DNA of 10,405 bases, taken from the NCBI GenBank assembly GCA_025464795.1, contig JAODNB010000130.1, positions 1-10,405 of the forward strand, read 5' to 3'. Positions 1 through 6,620 of the stretch are shown here, piece after piece. The DNA is from Frankiales bacterium (lineage in GTDB: Bacteria; Actinomycetota; Actinomycetes; Mycobacteriales; SCTD01). The position numbers and the translations under genes were made by a program. Below the pieces are notes generated by a model. That model was given only the letters and a program-made list of their open reading frames with translations, made no database searches and had not been told where the DNA came from. Within the stretch, counting starts at the first letter, position 1; every line of letters begins with the position of its first letter.

Positions 1-1
1 C

Positions 2-1147
2 CTTCGTCACCCCTGACACGACAGTGGGATGGGCGTACACGCCGTCGGCAGGATCCCCGACGAAGCCGGCGCGCGGGTTGTCCGCGGTGATCCGCCCCGA
101 CGCGCCGTGCAGCGTGTGGTGCGGCTGCACCTCGCCGAGCCACTTCTCGAAGCCCTCCAGGAACCGCTCCGACAGCATCGGCCCGTAGAGCACGTCGCCA
201 GTCGGCTCCCCGATCACGGCGCTCTCGACCCGGCTCAGGAAGGCAGCGAGGAACTCGTCGTAGACGTCGTCGTGCACGATCGCGACTCCCAGGGACGTGC
301 AGCGCTGCCCGGCGGTCCCGAACCCGCTGAACAGGGCGCCTTCAGCCGCCAACTCGATGTCGGCGTCGGGCATCACGACGAGCGGGTTCTTCCCACCGAG
401 CTCGAGGCACGGGCTCTGGAGGTGCTTGCCGCACAGCGCCCCGATCTGCGCGCCGACCTCGGAAGAGCCGGTGAAGCCGACCTTCTGGACCAACCCCTGG
501 TCGAGGGCCGTTGACAGGCCCTCGAACGTCGTCGGCCCGTCGGCGTGCACGGTGTTCAGGACGCCCGCAGGGACACCGCCCGCCACGAAGAGCCGCGTGA
601 GCGCATCGCCCAGCGCGGCCGCGTAGTCGGCGGGCTTCCAGACGACGGCGTTGCCGCAGAGCAGAGCGGGTACGAGGTACCAGGACGGCACCGCGACGGG
701 GAAGTTGCCCGCGGTGATGATGCCGGCGACCCCGACCGGCACCCGGAACGTGAACAGCTGCTTGTCGCGCATCTCCGACGGGACGGTCTGGCCGTAGAGC
801 CGACGCCCCTCACCGAGGAAGAAGTCGCAGGTGTCCACGATCTCCTGGACCTCGCCTCTGGCTTCCGCGAGCGGCTTGCCGACCTCGCGGACGATCAGAT
901 CAGCCAGTGCCGAGGCGTTGGCCTCCACCAGCCGCCCCACCTGGGCGATCACCCGCCCGCGTACCGGCGCCGGCGTCTGGGCCCAGGCGGGCTGGGCCGC
1001 CTTGGCGACGCGGAACGCCTCGACGAGCTGATCAGCCGACGCCAGGGACACCTCGGCGACCACGTCGTCCAGGTGGGCGGGGTTGACAGACGCGAACGTG
1101 CCCGCGCTCCCCGGGACGGAGGTGCCGTTGATGAACGAGCTGATCAA
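2..1147 (-). CDS. Aldehyde dehydrogenase (probable aminoadipate-semialdehyde / P6C dehydrogenase), 3' end cut by window edge
   Basis: I translated the complement strand by hand. It stays open for 382 codons, from a TTG at 1147-1145 to the left edge, so the C-terminal part (roughly 120 residues by family length) lies outside. It is an NAD(P)-dependent aldehyde dehydrogenase. Visible features are ITAGNFP with the oxyanion Asn148, WKPA with cofactor-binding Lys171, GFTGSSEVG (224-232), ELGGKNP with general-base Glu249, and GQRC with nucleophile Cys283. The NFPVAVPSW and CGNAVVWK stretches recall the ALDH7/antiquitin type. Its start overlaps the lat stop (TTGA, 4 nt), and an upstream AAAGG lies 8 nt before the TTG. 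No other start exists in this frame nearby. Because Lat makes 2-aminoadipate 6-semialdehyde, which cyclises to piperideine-6-carboxylate, this enzyme most likely oxidises that product to 2-aminoadipate. The family is certain; the substrate is inferred from the operon. Confidence 0.9.
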   Translation of the reverse strand, partial: MISSFINGTSVPGSAGTFASVNPAHLDDVVAEVSLASADQLVEAFRVAKAAQPAWAQTPAPVRGRVIAQVGRLVEANASALADLIVREVGKPLAEARGEVQEIVDTCDFFLGEGRRLYGQTVPSEMRDKQLFTFRVPVGVAGIITAGNFPVAVPSWYLVPALLCGNAVVWKPADYAAALGDALTRLFVAGGVPAGVLNTVHADGPTTFEGLSTALDQGLVQKVGFTGSSEVGAQIGALCGKHLQSPCLELGGKNPLVVMPDADIELAAEGALFSGFGTAGQRCTSLGVAIVHDDVYDEFLAAFLSRVESAVIGEPTGDVLYGPMLSERFLEGFEKWLGEVQPHHTLHGASGRITADNPRAGFVGDPADGVYAHPTVVSGVTK

Positions 1148-2466
1148 GGGGTGAGCCTTTCGAGGACGCGGTCCAGGGCGGAGACGCCGGCGGCGAGGTC
1201 GTCCTGTGTGACGTTGAGGGCGGGGCGGAAGCGGATGCTGCGGGTCCCGCAGCCGAGCAGCAGGACCTTCTCGTCGTTCCGCAGCGAAGCGAGGACGGCG
1301 TCGCGGGATCCCTTGCCCGGCAGGGAGAACGCGCACATCAGACCACGCCCGCGCACGTCGGTCACGGCGCTTCGGCGGTCGGCGAGCTCTGCGAGCAGGG
1401 TGAGGAGGTACGAGCCGGCGACTGTCGCGTGCGCGAACAGCTCTTCGGCCTCGATCACTTCCAGGATGCGTCGGGCGCGGACCATGTCGACGAGGCTGCC
1501 GCCCCAGGTCGAGTTGATGCGGCTCGACACGGCGAAGACGTTGTTCGGCACCTCATCGACGCGGCCTCCGGCCATGACGCCGCAGACCTGCGTCTTCTTG
1601 CCGAACGCGACGACGTCGGGCTGCACACCGAGCTGCTGGTAGGCCCAGGCGGTCCCGGTGATGCCGCAGCCTGTCTGCACCTCGTCCAGGACGAACAGGG
1701 CGTCGAACTCCCGGCACAGCGCCTGCATGGCCTGGAGGAACTGCGGGCGGAAGTGGTGGTCCCCGCCCTCACCCTGGATCGGCTCCATGACGAAGCAGGC
1801 GACGTCGTGCGGGTACTGCTCGAAGGCGGCCCTGGCCGCGACCAGAGCTTCCCTCTCGCGGACGGCGACGTCAGTCCCCGGGCTCAGGTACGGGGAAGGA
1901 ATGCGCGGCCAGCTGAACTGCGGGAAGCGCTCGGTCTTCACGGGGTCGGTGTTGGTGAGGGACAGGGTGTAGCCGCTGCGGCCGTGGAAGGCCTCGCGGA
2001 GATGGAGCACCTTGGACCCGGGAACAGCGATGCCGTGGGCCTGGTTCCACCGGCTCTTCCAGTCGAAGGCGACCTTGAGCGCGTTCTCTACGGCAAGGGC
2101 GCCGCCCTCGACGAAGAACAGCTGAGGCAGAGCCGGGTCGCCCAGGACCCGGGCGAACGTGTCGACGAAGCGGGCCATCGCGACGGAGTAGACGTCGGAG
2201 TTCGACGGCTTGTTGTGAGCGGCCTCCAGCAGCTCGGCGGCGAAGGAGGGGTCGGAGACGACCGCAGGGTGGTTCATGCCGAGGGCGTTGGACGCGAAGA
2301 ACGTGAACAGGTCCAGGTAGGACGAGCCGTTCCGTGCGTCGACGAGGCGGGAGCCGCGCGAGGCGGCAAGGTCCAGCACGAGGTCGAACCCGTCGACGAG
2401 CAGATGCCTGCGGAGCACGTCGTGGACGTCCGCAGGGGTGAGCGCTGCCGTGCTGATGACCGTCAT
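1144..2466 (-). CDS. lat: L-lysine 6-transaminase (lysine epsilon-aminotransferase)
   Basis: This is a 440-residue class III PLP aminotransferase that moves the epsilon-amino group of lysine to 2-oxoglutarate, giving 2-aminoadipate 6-semialdehyde and glutamate in the cytosol. Motifs read directly are FTFFASNALGMNHP (54-67), MEPIQGEGG with Glu228 and Glu233, LDEVQTGCG with Asp261 (PLP pyridine contact), and AFGKKTQVCG with Lys290 as Schiff-base lysine by alignment. Numbering runs ten behind the M. tuberculosis enzyme as I remember it, so Glu233 and Arg412 match its 'glutamate switch' pair (Glu243, Arg422). Length is normal for the family. It is the first gene of an operon with the downstream aldehyde dehydrogenase. 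This lat-dehydrogenase pair also occurs in beta-lactam clusters, but nothing else of such a cluster is here, so lysine catabolism is the simpler role. There is no clear Shine-Dalgarno sequence; a -10 box 6 nt before the ATG points to a leaderless mRNA. Confidence 0.96.
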   Translation of the reverse strand: MTVISTAALTPADVHDVLRRHLLVDGFDLVLDLAASRGSRLVDARNGSSYLDLFTFFASNALGMNHPAVVSDPSFAAELLEAAHNKPSNSDVYSVAMARFVDTFARVLGDPALPQLFFVEGGALAVENALKVAFDWKSRWNQAHGIAVPGSKVLHLREAFHGRSGYTLSLTNTDPVKTERFPQFSWPRIPSPYLSPGTDVAVREREALVAARAAFEQYPHDVACFVMEPIQGEGGDHHFRPQFLQAMQALCREFDALFVLDEVQTGCGITGTAWAYQQLGVQPDVVAFGKKTQVCGVMAGGRVDEVPNNVFAVSSRINSTWGGSLVDMVRARRILEVIEAEELFAHATVAGSYLLTLLAELADRRSAVTDVRGRGLMCAFSLPGKGSRDAVLASLRNDEKVLLLGCGTRSIRFRPALNVTQDDLAAGVSALDRVLERLTP

Positions 2467-2472
2467 CGGCCC

Positions 2473-2501
2473 ACGTTAGACGGCGTTCTTCCGGGTGACC
2501 A
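2473..2501 (-). promoter_or_regulatory. Probable leaderless promoter of the lat operon
   Basis: On the minus strand, TGGTCA (2501-2496, four of six matches to TTGACA) and TAACGT (2478-2473, matching TANNNT) are separated by 17 bp. The -10 box ends 6 nt before the lat ATG, so transcription should begin at or next to the A of ATG. This agrees with the lack of a Shine-Dalgarno sequence. Leaderless mRNAs are common in actinobacteria. No regulator-binding palindrome is obvious. Confidence 0.6.
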
Positions 2502-2530
2502 GCACCGAAACGGGCGATCTTCCCGCAGGC

Positions 2531-2536
2531 TAGGGT
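2531..2536 (+). promoter_or_regulatory. Probable -10 box of a leaderless promoter for the amidohydrolase
   Basis: TAGGGT (TANNNT type) ends 6 nt before the GTG at 2543, the spacing expected if transcription starts on the start codon. No Shine-Dalgarno sequence precedes that GTG. The -35 region (about 2508-2513) does not resemble TTGACA. It faces away from the lat promoter, and the two -10 boxes lie 52 bp apart in a 76-bp divergent gap. Confidence 0.5.
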
Positions 2537-2542
2537 GCGATC

Positions 2543-4054
2543 GTGACGACGACCCTGTACCGAGGCGGTCGTGTCCGCACCCCCGGGGATCCGTTCGCCA
2601 CCGCCCTGCTGGTCGAGGACAGCTTCATCGCGTGGGTGGGTCAAGAGGTGGGCGCCGACGCGCTGACGGCCGACATCACGGTAGATCTCGAGGGCGCCTG
2701 GCTGGCGCCGGCCTTCGTCGACGCGCACGTGCACGCGACGTCCACGGGCCTCGCCCTGACGGGTCTCGACCTGACGGGGACGACCTCCCTCGCGCAGGCC
2801 CTCCGGCTGCTCGAGGACCACTGCAGGCGGGTGCGCGGGGGAGTGGTCCTGGGCACGGGCTGGGACGAGACGATGTGGGAGGAGGCCAGGCCGCCCACCA
2901 GTGCCGAGCTTGACCGGGCGTCGTACGGCGGCGTCGTCTACCTCGCGCGCACCGACGTGCACTCAGCCGTCGCCAGCAGCGCCCTGCTCGCTGCCTGCCC
3001 CGAGGCCCGGGGGATGGCAGGCTTCCTCCCACACGGACTGGTCCGCCAGGACGCACACCACGCCGTGCGCTCGGCCGCTCAAGCGTCCATCAGCACGGCC
3101 CAGCGGCGAGCCGCACAGCGGGCCATGCTCGACCGGGCTGCGGCCCTCGGCATCGCCTGCGTCCAGGAGTGCGGTGGTCCTCTCATCAACGGGGAGGAGG
3201 ACTTCACGGCCCTGCTGGCGCTGGACCACGGCGTGGAGCGGATCGGCTACTGGGGTGAGCTTGACGGGATCGAGCGCGCCCGTGAGCTCGGGGCCGTCGG
3301 AGCAGCGGGAGACCTGTTCGTCGACGGTGCGCTCGGCAGCCGCACGGCCTGCCTCACCGGCCACTACGAGGACGACGCGGGCCAGGGCCACCAGTACCTC
3401 GACACGGCGCAGGTCGCTCGGCACGTCACGGCCTGCACTGCCGCTGGCCTGCAGGCCGGTTTCCACGCGATCGGCGACGCGGCGCTCCAAGCGGTGACCG
3501 ACGGGCTCACCGCAGCCGCCCAGGCGCTCGGCCCTGAGGCGGTACGCGCGGCGCGGCACCGCGTCGAGCACGTCGAGATGGTGTCCGGCGAGCAGATCGC
3601 TGTCCTCGCCGAGCTGGGGGTCGTGGCCAGCGTGCAGCCGCAGTTCGACGCCCTCTGGGGTGGCGAGCACGGCATGTACGTCCAGCGGCTGGGTCGGGAT
3701 CGGGCCCTCGCCATGAACCCCTTCGCGGCGATGGCGTCCGCCGGTGTTGCCCTGGCGCTCGGCAGCGACGCCCCGGTCACGCCGCTGGACCCGTGGGGCG
3801 GGGTGCGGGCGGCCGTGCACCACCGCACTCCCGGCAGCGGCCTGACTGCCGAGGCGTCCTTCGCCGCACACACCCGCGGGGGCTGGCGAGCAGCCCGTCG
3901 GGACGACGAGGGGGACCTGATCGCCGGGGCGCCGGCGACCTTCGCGGTGTGGAAGGTGGACGGGAGCCTCCCCGCCGGTCTGCCCGACCTCGACGCACCG
4001 GACCCGACGTGCCTGCGCACCGTGGTCCGGGGCGTCAGCGCCTTCCAGGCCTGA
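2543..4054 (+). CDS. YtcJ-like amidohydrolase (Amidohydro_3 family)
   Basis: This is a 503-residue cytoplasmic metal-dependent hydrolase of the amidohydrolase superfamily. An N-terminal beta-sandwich segment (1-55) leads into AFVDAHVHATSTG, whose His62 and His64 are the HxH metal ligands. Further superfamily motifs are GFHAIGDAA (His308), HRVEHVEM (His339 and His343) and LGSDAPVTPLDPW, with catalytic Asp409. The C-terminal strands (FAVWKVD) rebuild the composite domain. Length suits the YtcJ subgroup, which tends to act on N-acyl or amide substrates; the true substrate cannot be read here. GTG is taken as the start because a -10 box sits 6 nt upstream and the reading begins with the standard TTTLYRGGRV strand. 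It is divergent from lat, and no functional link to lysine metabolism is shown. A 366-nt non-coding gap follows, with no classical terminator at its beginning. Confidence 0.9.
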   Translation: MTTTLYRGGRVRTPGDPFATALLVEDSFIAWVGQEVGADALTADITVDLEGAWLAPAFVDAHVHATSTGLALTGLDLTGTTSLAQALRLLEDHCRRVRGGVVLGTGWDETMWEEARPPTSAELDRASYGGVVYLARTDVHSAVASSALLAACPEARGMAGFLPHGLVRQDAHHAVRSAAQASISTAQRRAAQRAMLDRAAALGIACVQECGGPLINGEEDFTALLALDHGVERIGYWGELDGIERARELGAVGAAGDLFVDGALGSRTACLTGHYEDDAGQGHQYLDTAQVARHVTACTAAGLQAGFHAIGDAALQAVTDGLTAAAQALGPEAVRAARHRVEHVEMVSGEQIAVLAELGVVASVQPQFDALWGGEHGMYVQRLGRDRALAMNPFAAMASAGVALALGSDAPVTPLDPWGGVRAAVHHRTPGSGLTAEASFAAHTRGGWRAARRDDEGDLIAGAPATFAVWKVDGSLPAGLPDLDAPDPTCLRTVVRGVSAFQA

Positions 4055-4101
4055 CGTTGCAGGACGGCAGTTTCCCCTTGATTTCCCAAGCCTTCTGGCT
4101 G

Positions 4102-4132
4102 TTGACACCCACGCGCTGGGAGTCGGTAAGGT
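4102..4132 (+). promoter_or_regulatory. Consensus housekeeping promoter in the gap before lnt
   Basis: TTGACA (4102-4107) is a perfect -35 box, and TAAGGT (4127-4132) is a good actinobacterial -10 box. The spacer is 19 bp, at the long end. The sequence after the -10 box is C-rich (six C's at 4133-4138), like the GC-rich discriminators of stable-RNA promoters. The predicted start is near 4139. No ORF begins nearby: the next start codon I accept is the lnt GTG at 4421. The promoter therefore makes either a roughly 280-nt leader for lnt or a separate small RNA. Confidence 0.6.
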
Positions 4133-4181
4133 CCCCCCGCACCACAAGGACGACCTGCTCGCGACCGGCGTCCTGACGGCT

Positions 4182-4268
4182 CTCTCGTTCGGCACCCGGG
4201 CCCCCGGACCTCCAGCCGCGCGAGCGATCTCGTCGGGTCGACCGGGGTCCTGGGGGACCACGCGAGAG
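4182..4268. repeat. Long imperfect inverted repeat
   Basis: The base pairs CTCTCG (4182-4187) with CGAGAG (4263-4268). The main stem pairs 4198-4212 with 4244-4259: two pairs, a G/A mismatch, five C-G pairs, one bulged T at 4251, then seven pairs including one G-T. The tip is CGAG (4221-4224) and CTCG (4229-4232) around a four-base loop. No T-run follows, so it is not a standard intrinsic terminator for the amidohydrolase gene, although an actinobacterial terminator without a U-tract remains possible. Confidence 0.65.
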
Positions 4269-4296
4269 GGCGGGGGGGAACGACAGCACCCGAGCA

Positions 4297-4378
4297 CAGA
4301 CCCGGTGGCCCAGTAGACAACGGCACGGTCGCGACACCCAGTCGCGGCCAGGTCGGTCCGAAGGCGCCACCGGGTCTG
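4297..4378. repeat. Perfect 13-bp inverted repeat with nested 9-bp hairpin
   Basis: CAGACCCGGTGGC (4297-4309) is exactly complementary to GCCACCGGGTCTG (4366-4378). Inside, GGTCGCGAC (4327-4335) and GTCGCGGCC (4341-4349) pair over nine positions with one G-T and a five-base loop ACCCA. The asymmetric open regions are 17 and 16 nt. It ends 42 nt before the accepted lnt start. The arrangement of closing stem, central bubble and apical hairpin suggests an RNA fold rather than a protein operator. Confidence 0.75.
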
Positions 4379-4408
4379 ATGCTGCACGGCACCGGTCCGA
4401 CGCTGGGG

Positions 4409-4414
4409 CAGACT
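4409..4414 (+). promoter_or_regulatory. Possible -10 box for a leaderless lnt transcript
   Basis: CAGACT, a near match to TANNNT, lies 6 nt before the GTG at 4421, the same geometry as the other two leaderless starts in this window. There is no convincing Shine-Dalgarno sequence before this GTG. The -35 region is poor. If real, lnt has its own start and the structured RNA upstream would be separate from the lnt mRNA. Confidence 0.4.
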
Positions 4415-4420
4415 GGACGC

Positions 4421-5884
4421 GTGCAGCGCTCCCGGCTCCGGCCTCCGACGGGGGCGCCGCGTCTCCTCGGTGCGGTCTCGTCGGGAGGTCTGCTGGACCT
4501 CGCCTTCCCGCCACACGACCTCTGGTGGATCGCGCCGCTCTCGGTCGCGCTGCTCACCGCCGTCGTGAAGAAGCAGACGGCACGGCGCGGTGCACTGCTC
4601 GGGTTCCTGCACGGCCTCGGCTTCTTCGTCCCCTTGCTCGTCTGGACCGGCACCATCGCCGGTCCGGCCGCCTGGTTCGCGCTGGCGGTCATGGAGGCCT
4701 GCTTCCTCGGCGTCCTGGGTGCCGCCCTCGCCGTCACGTCCCGGCTCGGCAGCTGGCCGCTGTGGAGCGGCGCGCTGTGGGTGGGGGAGGAGGCGCTGCG
4801 CGACCGCCTGCCCTTCGGCGGCTTCCCTTGGGGCCGGCTCGCCTTCAGCCAGGGGCACACGCCGCTCACCCCGCTCGCAGCGCTGGGCGGCGCGCCGCTG
4901 GTGACCCTGGCGGTCGCCGCCGTCGGCGCCGTCCTGGTCGCCCGTCCCAGGCTGTCCTGCGCGCTGGCACCCGCTCTGGTGGTCACCGCTCTGGTCCTTC
5001 CCGTACCTGTGGGCGGCAGGACCGTCACCGTGGCCGTGATCCAGGGCAACGTGCCGAGACTCGGCCTGGAGGCCTTCGCCCAGCGGGCGGCCGTGCTCAC
5101 CAACCACGTACGGGCCACCGAGGAGCTGGCGGCTCAGGTGCTGGCGGGCACCACACCCCGGCCTGACCTGGTCATCTGGCCGGAGAACGCCAGCGACCTC
5201 GACCCGTACACCGACCCTCAGGCCGCGACCCTCATCATGCAGGCGGTTCGGGCCATCGGCGTGCCCGTCCTGGTCGGAGCGGTCACGGACGGCCCGGGCC
5301 GGTTCGTGAGCAACCGGGGGATCGTCTGGGACCCGGTCAGCGGAGCAGGCAACAGCTACGTGAAGCGGCACCCCGTTCCGTTCGGGGAGTACATCCCGTA
5401 CCGGTCCCTCGTCCGCAGGGTGACCACCAAGGTCGACCTCGTTCCCCGTGACTTCGCCAGGGGCACCCGGCCCGGGGTGCTGGACGTCGGGCCGGTTCGA
5501 CTCGGTGACGTGATCTGCTTCGAAGTGGCGTACGACGGGGTGGTGCGCGACGTCGTGAAGGGAGGGGGCAGGCTCTTGGTCGTGCAGACGAACAACGCGA
5601 CCTTCGGACGGAGCGGGGAGACCACACAACAGCTGGCCATGAGCAGGTTGAGGGCCGTCGAGCACGGCCGCTCCGTGCTCGTCGCCGCCACCAGCGGGGT
5701 GTCGGCGGTGATCGCTCCGGACGGCGCGCTCAAGGCCGTCTCGAAGGTGTTCACCAAGGACGTGCTCGTCGAGAAGGTCGCCCTGCGCAGTGACGAGACC
5801 CTGGCCACCCGCCTCGGGGGCTGGCCAGAGCTGGCCCTGGCCCTCGCCGGACTCGGTGCGCTGGGCGCGGCGGTGCGCCGGTGA
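4421..5884 (+). CDS. lnt: Apolipoprotein N-acyltransferase
   Basis: This is a 487-residue integral membrane enzyme that adds the third acyl chain to the N-terminal cysteine of lipoproteins. Residues 14 to about 195 are hydrophobic and form several membrane helices, with the family motif FPWGRLAFSQ (135-144). A nitrilase-like domain begins at VAVIQGNVPRL (204-214) and contains the expected triad: Glu255 in WPENA, Lys315 in YVKRHPVPFGEY, and Cys366 in CFEVAY. A last membrane helix closes the protein (about 466-483). The E. coli enzyme is about 510 residues, so this is full length. GTG at 4421 is preferred over an in-frame ATG at 4379, because the ATG abuts a perfect RNA stem and would add 14 non-hydrophobic residues. 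Its stop overlaps the ppm1 start (GTGA), so the two are probably translationally coupled. In M. tuberculosis the equivalents are fused in one protein (Ppm1); here they are separate genes. Confidence 0.93.
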   Translation: MQRSRLRPPTGAPRLLGAVSSGGLLDLAFPPHDLWWIAPLSVALLTAVVKKQTARRGALLGFLHGLGFFVPLLVWTGTIAGPAAWFALAVMEACFLGVLGAALAVTSRLGSWPLWSGALWVGEEALRDRLPFGGFPWGRLAFSQGHTPLTPLAALGGAPLVTLAVAAVGAVLVARPRLSCALAPALVVTALVLPVPVGGRTVTVAVIQGNVPRLGLEAFAQRAAVLTNHVRATEELAAQVLAGTTPRPDLVIWPENASDLDPYTDPQAATLIMQAVRAIGVPVLVGAVTDGPGRFVSNRGIVWDPVSGAGNSYVKRHPVPFGEYIPYRSLVRRVTTKVDLVPRDFARGTRPGVLDVGPVRLGDVICFEVAYDGVVRDVVKGGGRLLVVQTNNATFGRSGETTQQLAMSRLRAVEHGRSVLVAATSGVSAVIAPDGALKAVSKVFTKDVLVEKVALRSDETLATRLGGWPELALALAGLGALGAAVRR

Positions 5885-6618
5885 GCATCGGCACCGTGCT
5901 GGTCGTCATCCCGACCTACAACGAGCTCGAGAACCTCGCGATCATCGCCGGTCGACTGCACGCAGCCGTTCCCGAAGCGCACCTGCTCGTCGTGGACGAC
6001 AACAGCCCCGACGGGACCGGCAAGGTCGCTGACGAGCTGGCCGAGCAGCCGTGGGTCGACGTCCTGCATCGCACGGGCAAGGACGGCCTCGGTGCTGCCT
6101 ACGTCGCCGGCTTCGCGTGGGCCCGCGAGCACGGCTACGACGTCGTCGTCGAGATGGACGCCGACGGCTCACACGCGCCGGAGCAGCTCCCACGACTGCT
6201 GGCCGGCCTGGAGCACGCTGACCTGGTGCTGGGCAGCCGCTGGGTGGACGGAGGCGAGGTCGTCAACTGGCCCAAGTCCCGTGAGCTCATCAGCCGGGGC
6301 GGCAGTGCGTACACCCGCCTGGTGCTCGGGCTCCCGCTTCGCGACGCCACCGGCGGTTTCCGGGCCTACCGTCGCCCGGTGCTCGACGAGATCCTGGCGC
6401 AGGGGATCGCCTCCCAGGGCTACTGCTTCCAGGTCGACCTGGCGTGGCAGGTGTGGAAGGCCGGCTACCGCGTCGTCGAGGTGCCGATCACGTTCGTCGA
6501 GCGCGAGCGCGGGGAGTCCAAGATGAGCCGCGCGATCGTCGTGGAAGCGCTGTGGCGAGTCACGTTCTGGGGAGCCCGCAGCCGACGCTCCCGCGATCGC
6601 CTTCCCACCAGGAGGTAG
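5881..6618 (+). CDS. ppm1: Polyprenol monophosphomannose synthase (GT2, DPM1-like)
   Basis: This is a 245-residue family 2 glycosyltransferase that transfers mannose from GDP-mannose to polyprenyl phosphate on the cytoplasmic face. The product is the lipid-linked mannose donor for lipoglycans and protein O-mannosylation. Motifs visible are VVIPTYNELENL (8-19), VVDDNSPDGTG (37-47) with Asp39 and Asp40, EMDADGSH (91-98) with the DxD Asp93 and Asp95, TGGFRAYRR, QGYCFQVDL, and ERERGESKMS near the C-terminus. All are typical of DPM1/Ppm1. There is no membrane segment, as in the soluble catalytic domain type, so membrane association is probably by partner or surface contact. The GTG start overlaps the lnt stop by 4 nt. 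In mycobacteria and corynebacteria the Lnt-like partner binds the synthase, and this adjacency fits that complex. The basic C-terminal tail (RSRRSRDRLPTRR) is lineage-variable. Confidence 0.94.
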   Translation: MSIGTVLVVIPTYNELENLAIIAGRLHAAVPEAHLLVVDDNSPDGTGKVADELAEQPWVDVLHRTGKDGLGAAYVAGFAWAREHGYDVVVEMDADGSHAPEQLPRLLAGLEHADLVLGSRWVDGGEVVNWPKSRELISRGGSAYTRLVLGLPLRDATGGFRAYRRPVLDEILAQGIASQGYCFQVDLAWQVWKAGYRVVEVPITFVERERGESKMSRAIVVEALWRVTFWGARSRRSRDRLPTRR

Positions 6619-6620
6619 CC

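Larger units (their letters stand above)
4139..4380 (+). ncRNA. Candidate structured small RNA or long lnt leader (no known family)
   Basis: This stretch follows the TTGACA/TAAGGT promoter and has no convincing coding potential. Three inverted-repeat domains follow one another. The first is a hairpin with AGGACG (4147-4152) pairing CGTCCT (4169-4174). The second is a long irregular hairpin (4182-4268): CTCTCG/CGAGAG at the base, then about 14 pairs between 4198-4212 and 4244-4259 with one mismatch and one bulge, and a small CGAG-CGAT-CTCG tip. The third is a perfect 13-bp stem (4297-4309 with 4366-4378) enclosing a 9-bp hairpin (4327-4335 with 4341-4349, loop ACCCA). I do not recognise tmRNA, RNase P RNA, SRP RNA or a known riboswitch. 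Strand is assigned from the promoter. It could be an autonomous RNA or a regulatory leader of lnt. The pairing is seen; the existence of a transcript is inferred. Confidence 0.45.

Noticed and set aside
545..1642. 365-codon plus-strand open frame
   Set aside because: It lies antisense to the dehydrogenase and lat, whose catalytic motifs are intact on the other strand.
2543..2913. Plus-strand frame from 1429 to 2913 overlapping the amidohydrolase start
   Set aside because: It is antisense to lat and out of frame with the amidohydrolase, and it has no recognisable motif.
4133..4210. 6C RNA motif (two C-rich loops)
   Set aside because: There are C-runs at 4133-4138 and 4201-4205, but the C's of the second run are paired in a stem rather than in a loop, so the 6C fold is not met.
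4179..4275. Intrinsic terminator for the amidohydrolase gene
   Set aside because: A strong hairpin exists but no T-run follows. It also lies more than 120 nt past the stop and downstream of a promoter, so RNA structure is the better reading.
4379..4381. In-frame upstream ATG for lnt
   Set aside because: It immediately follows the 13-bp stem, has no accessible Shine-Dalgarno sequence and would add 14 residues atypical of Lnt. GTG 4421 has a matching -10 box.
2963..5665. 900-codon open frame on the minus strand
   Set aside because: It runs antisense to the amidohydrolase, the structured gap and lnt. Its translation is rich in Arg, Gly, Pro and Ala without any domain, and long antisense frames are usual in DNA this GC-rich.
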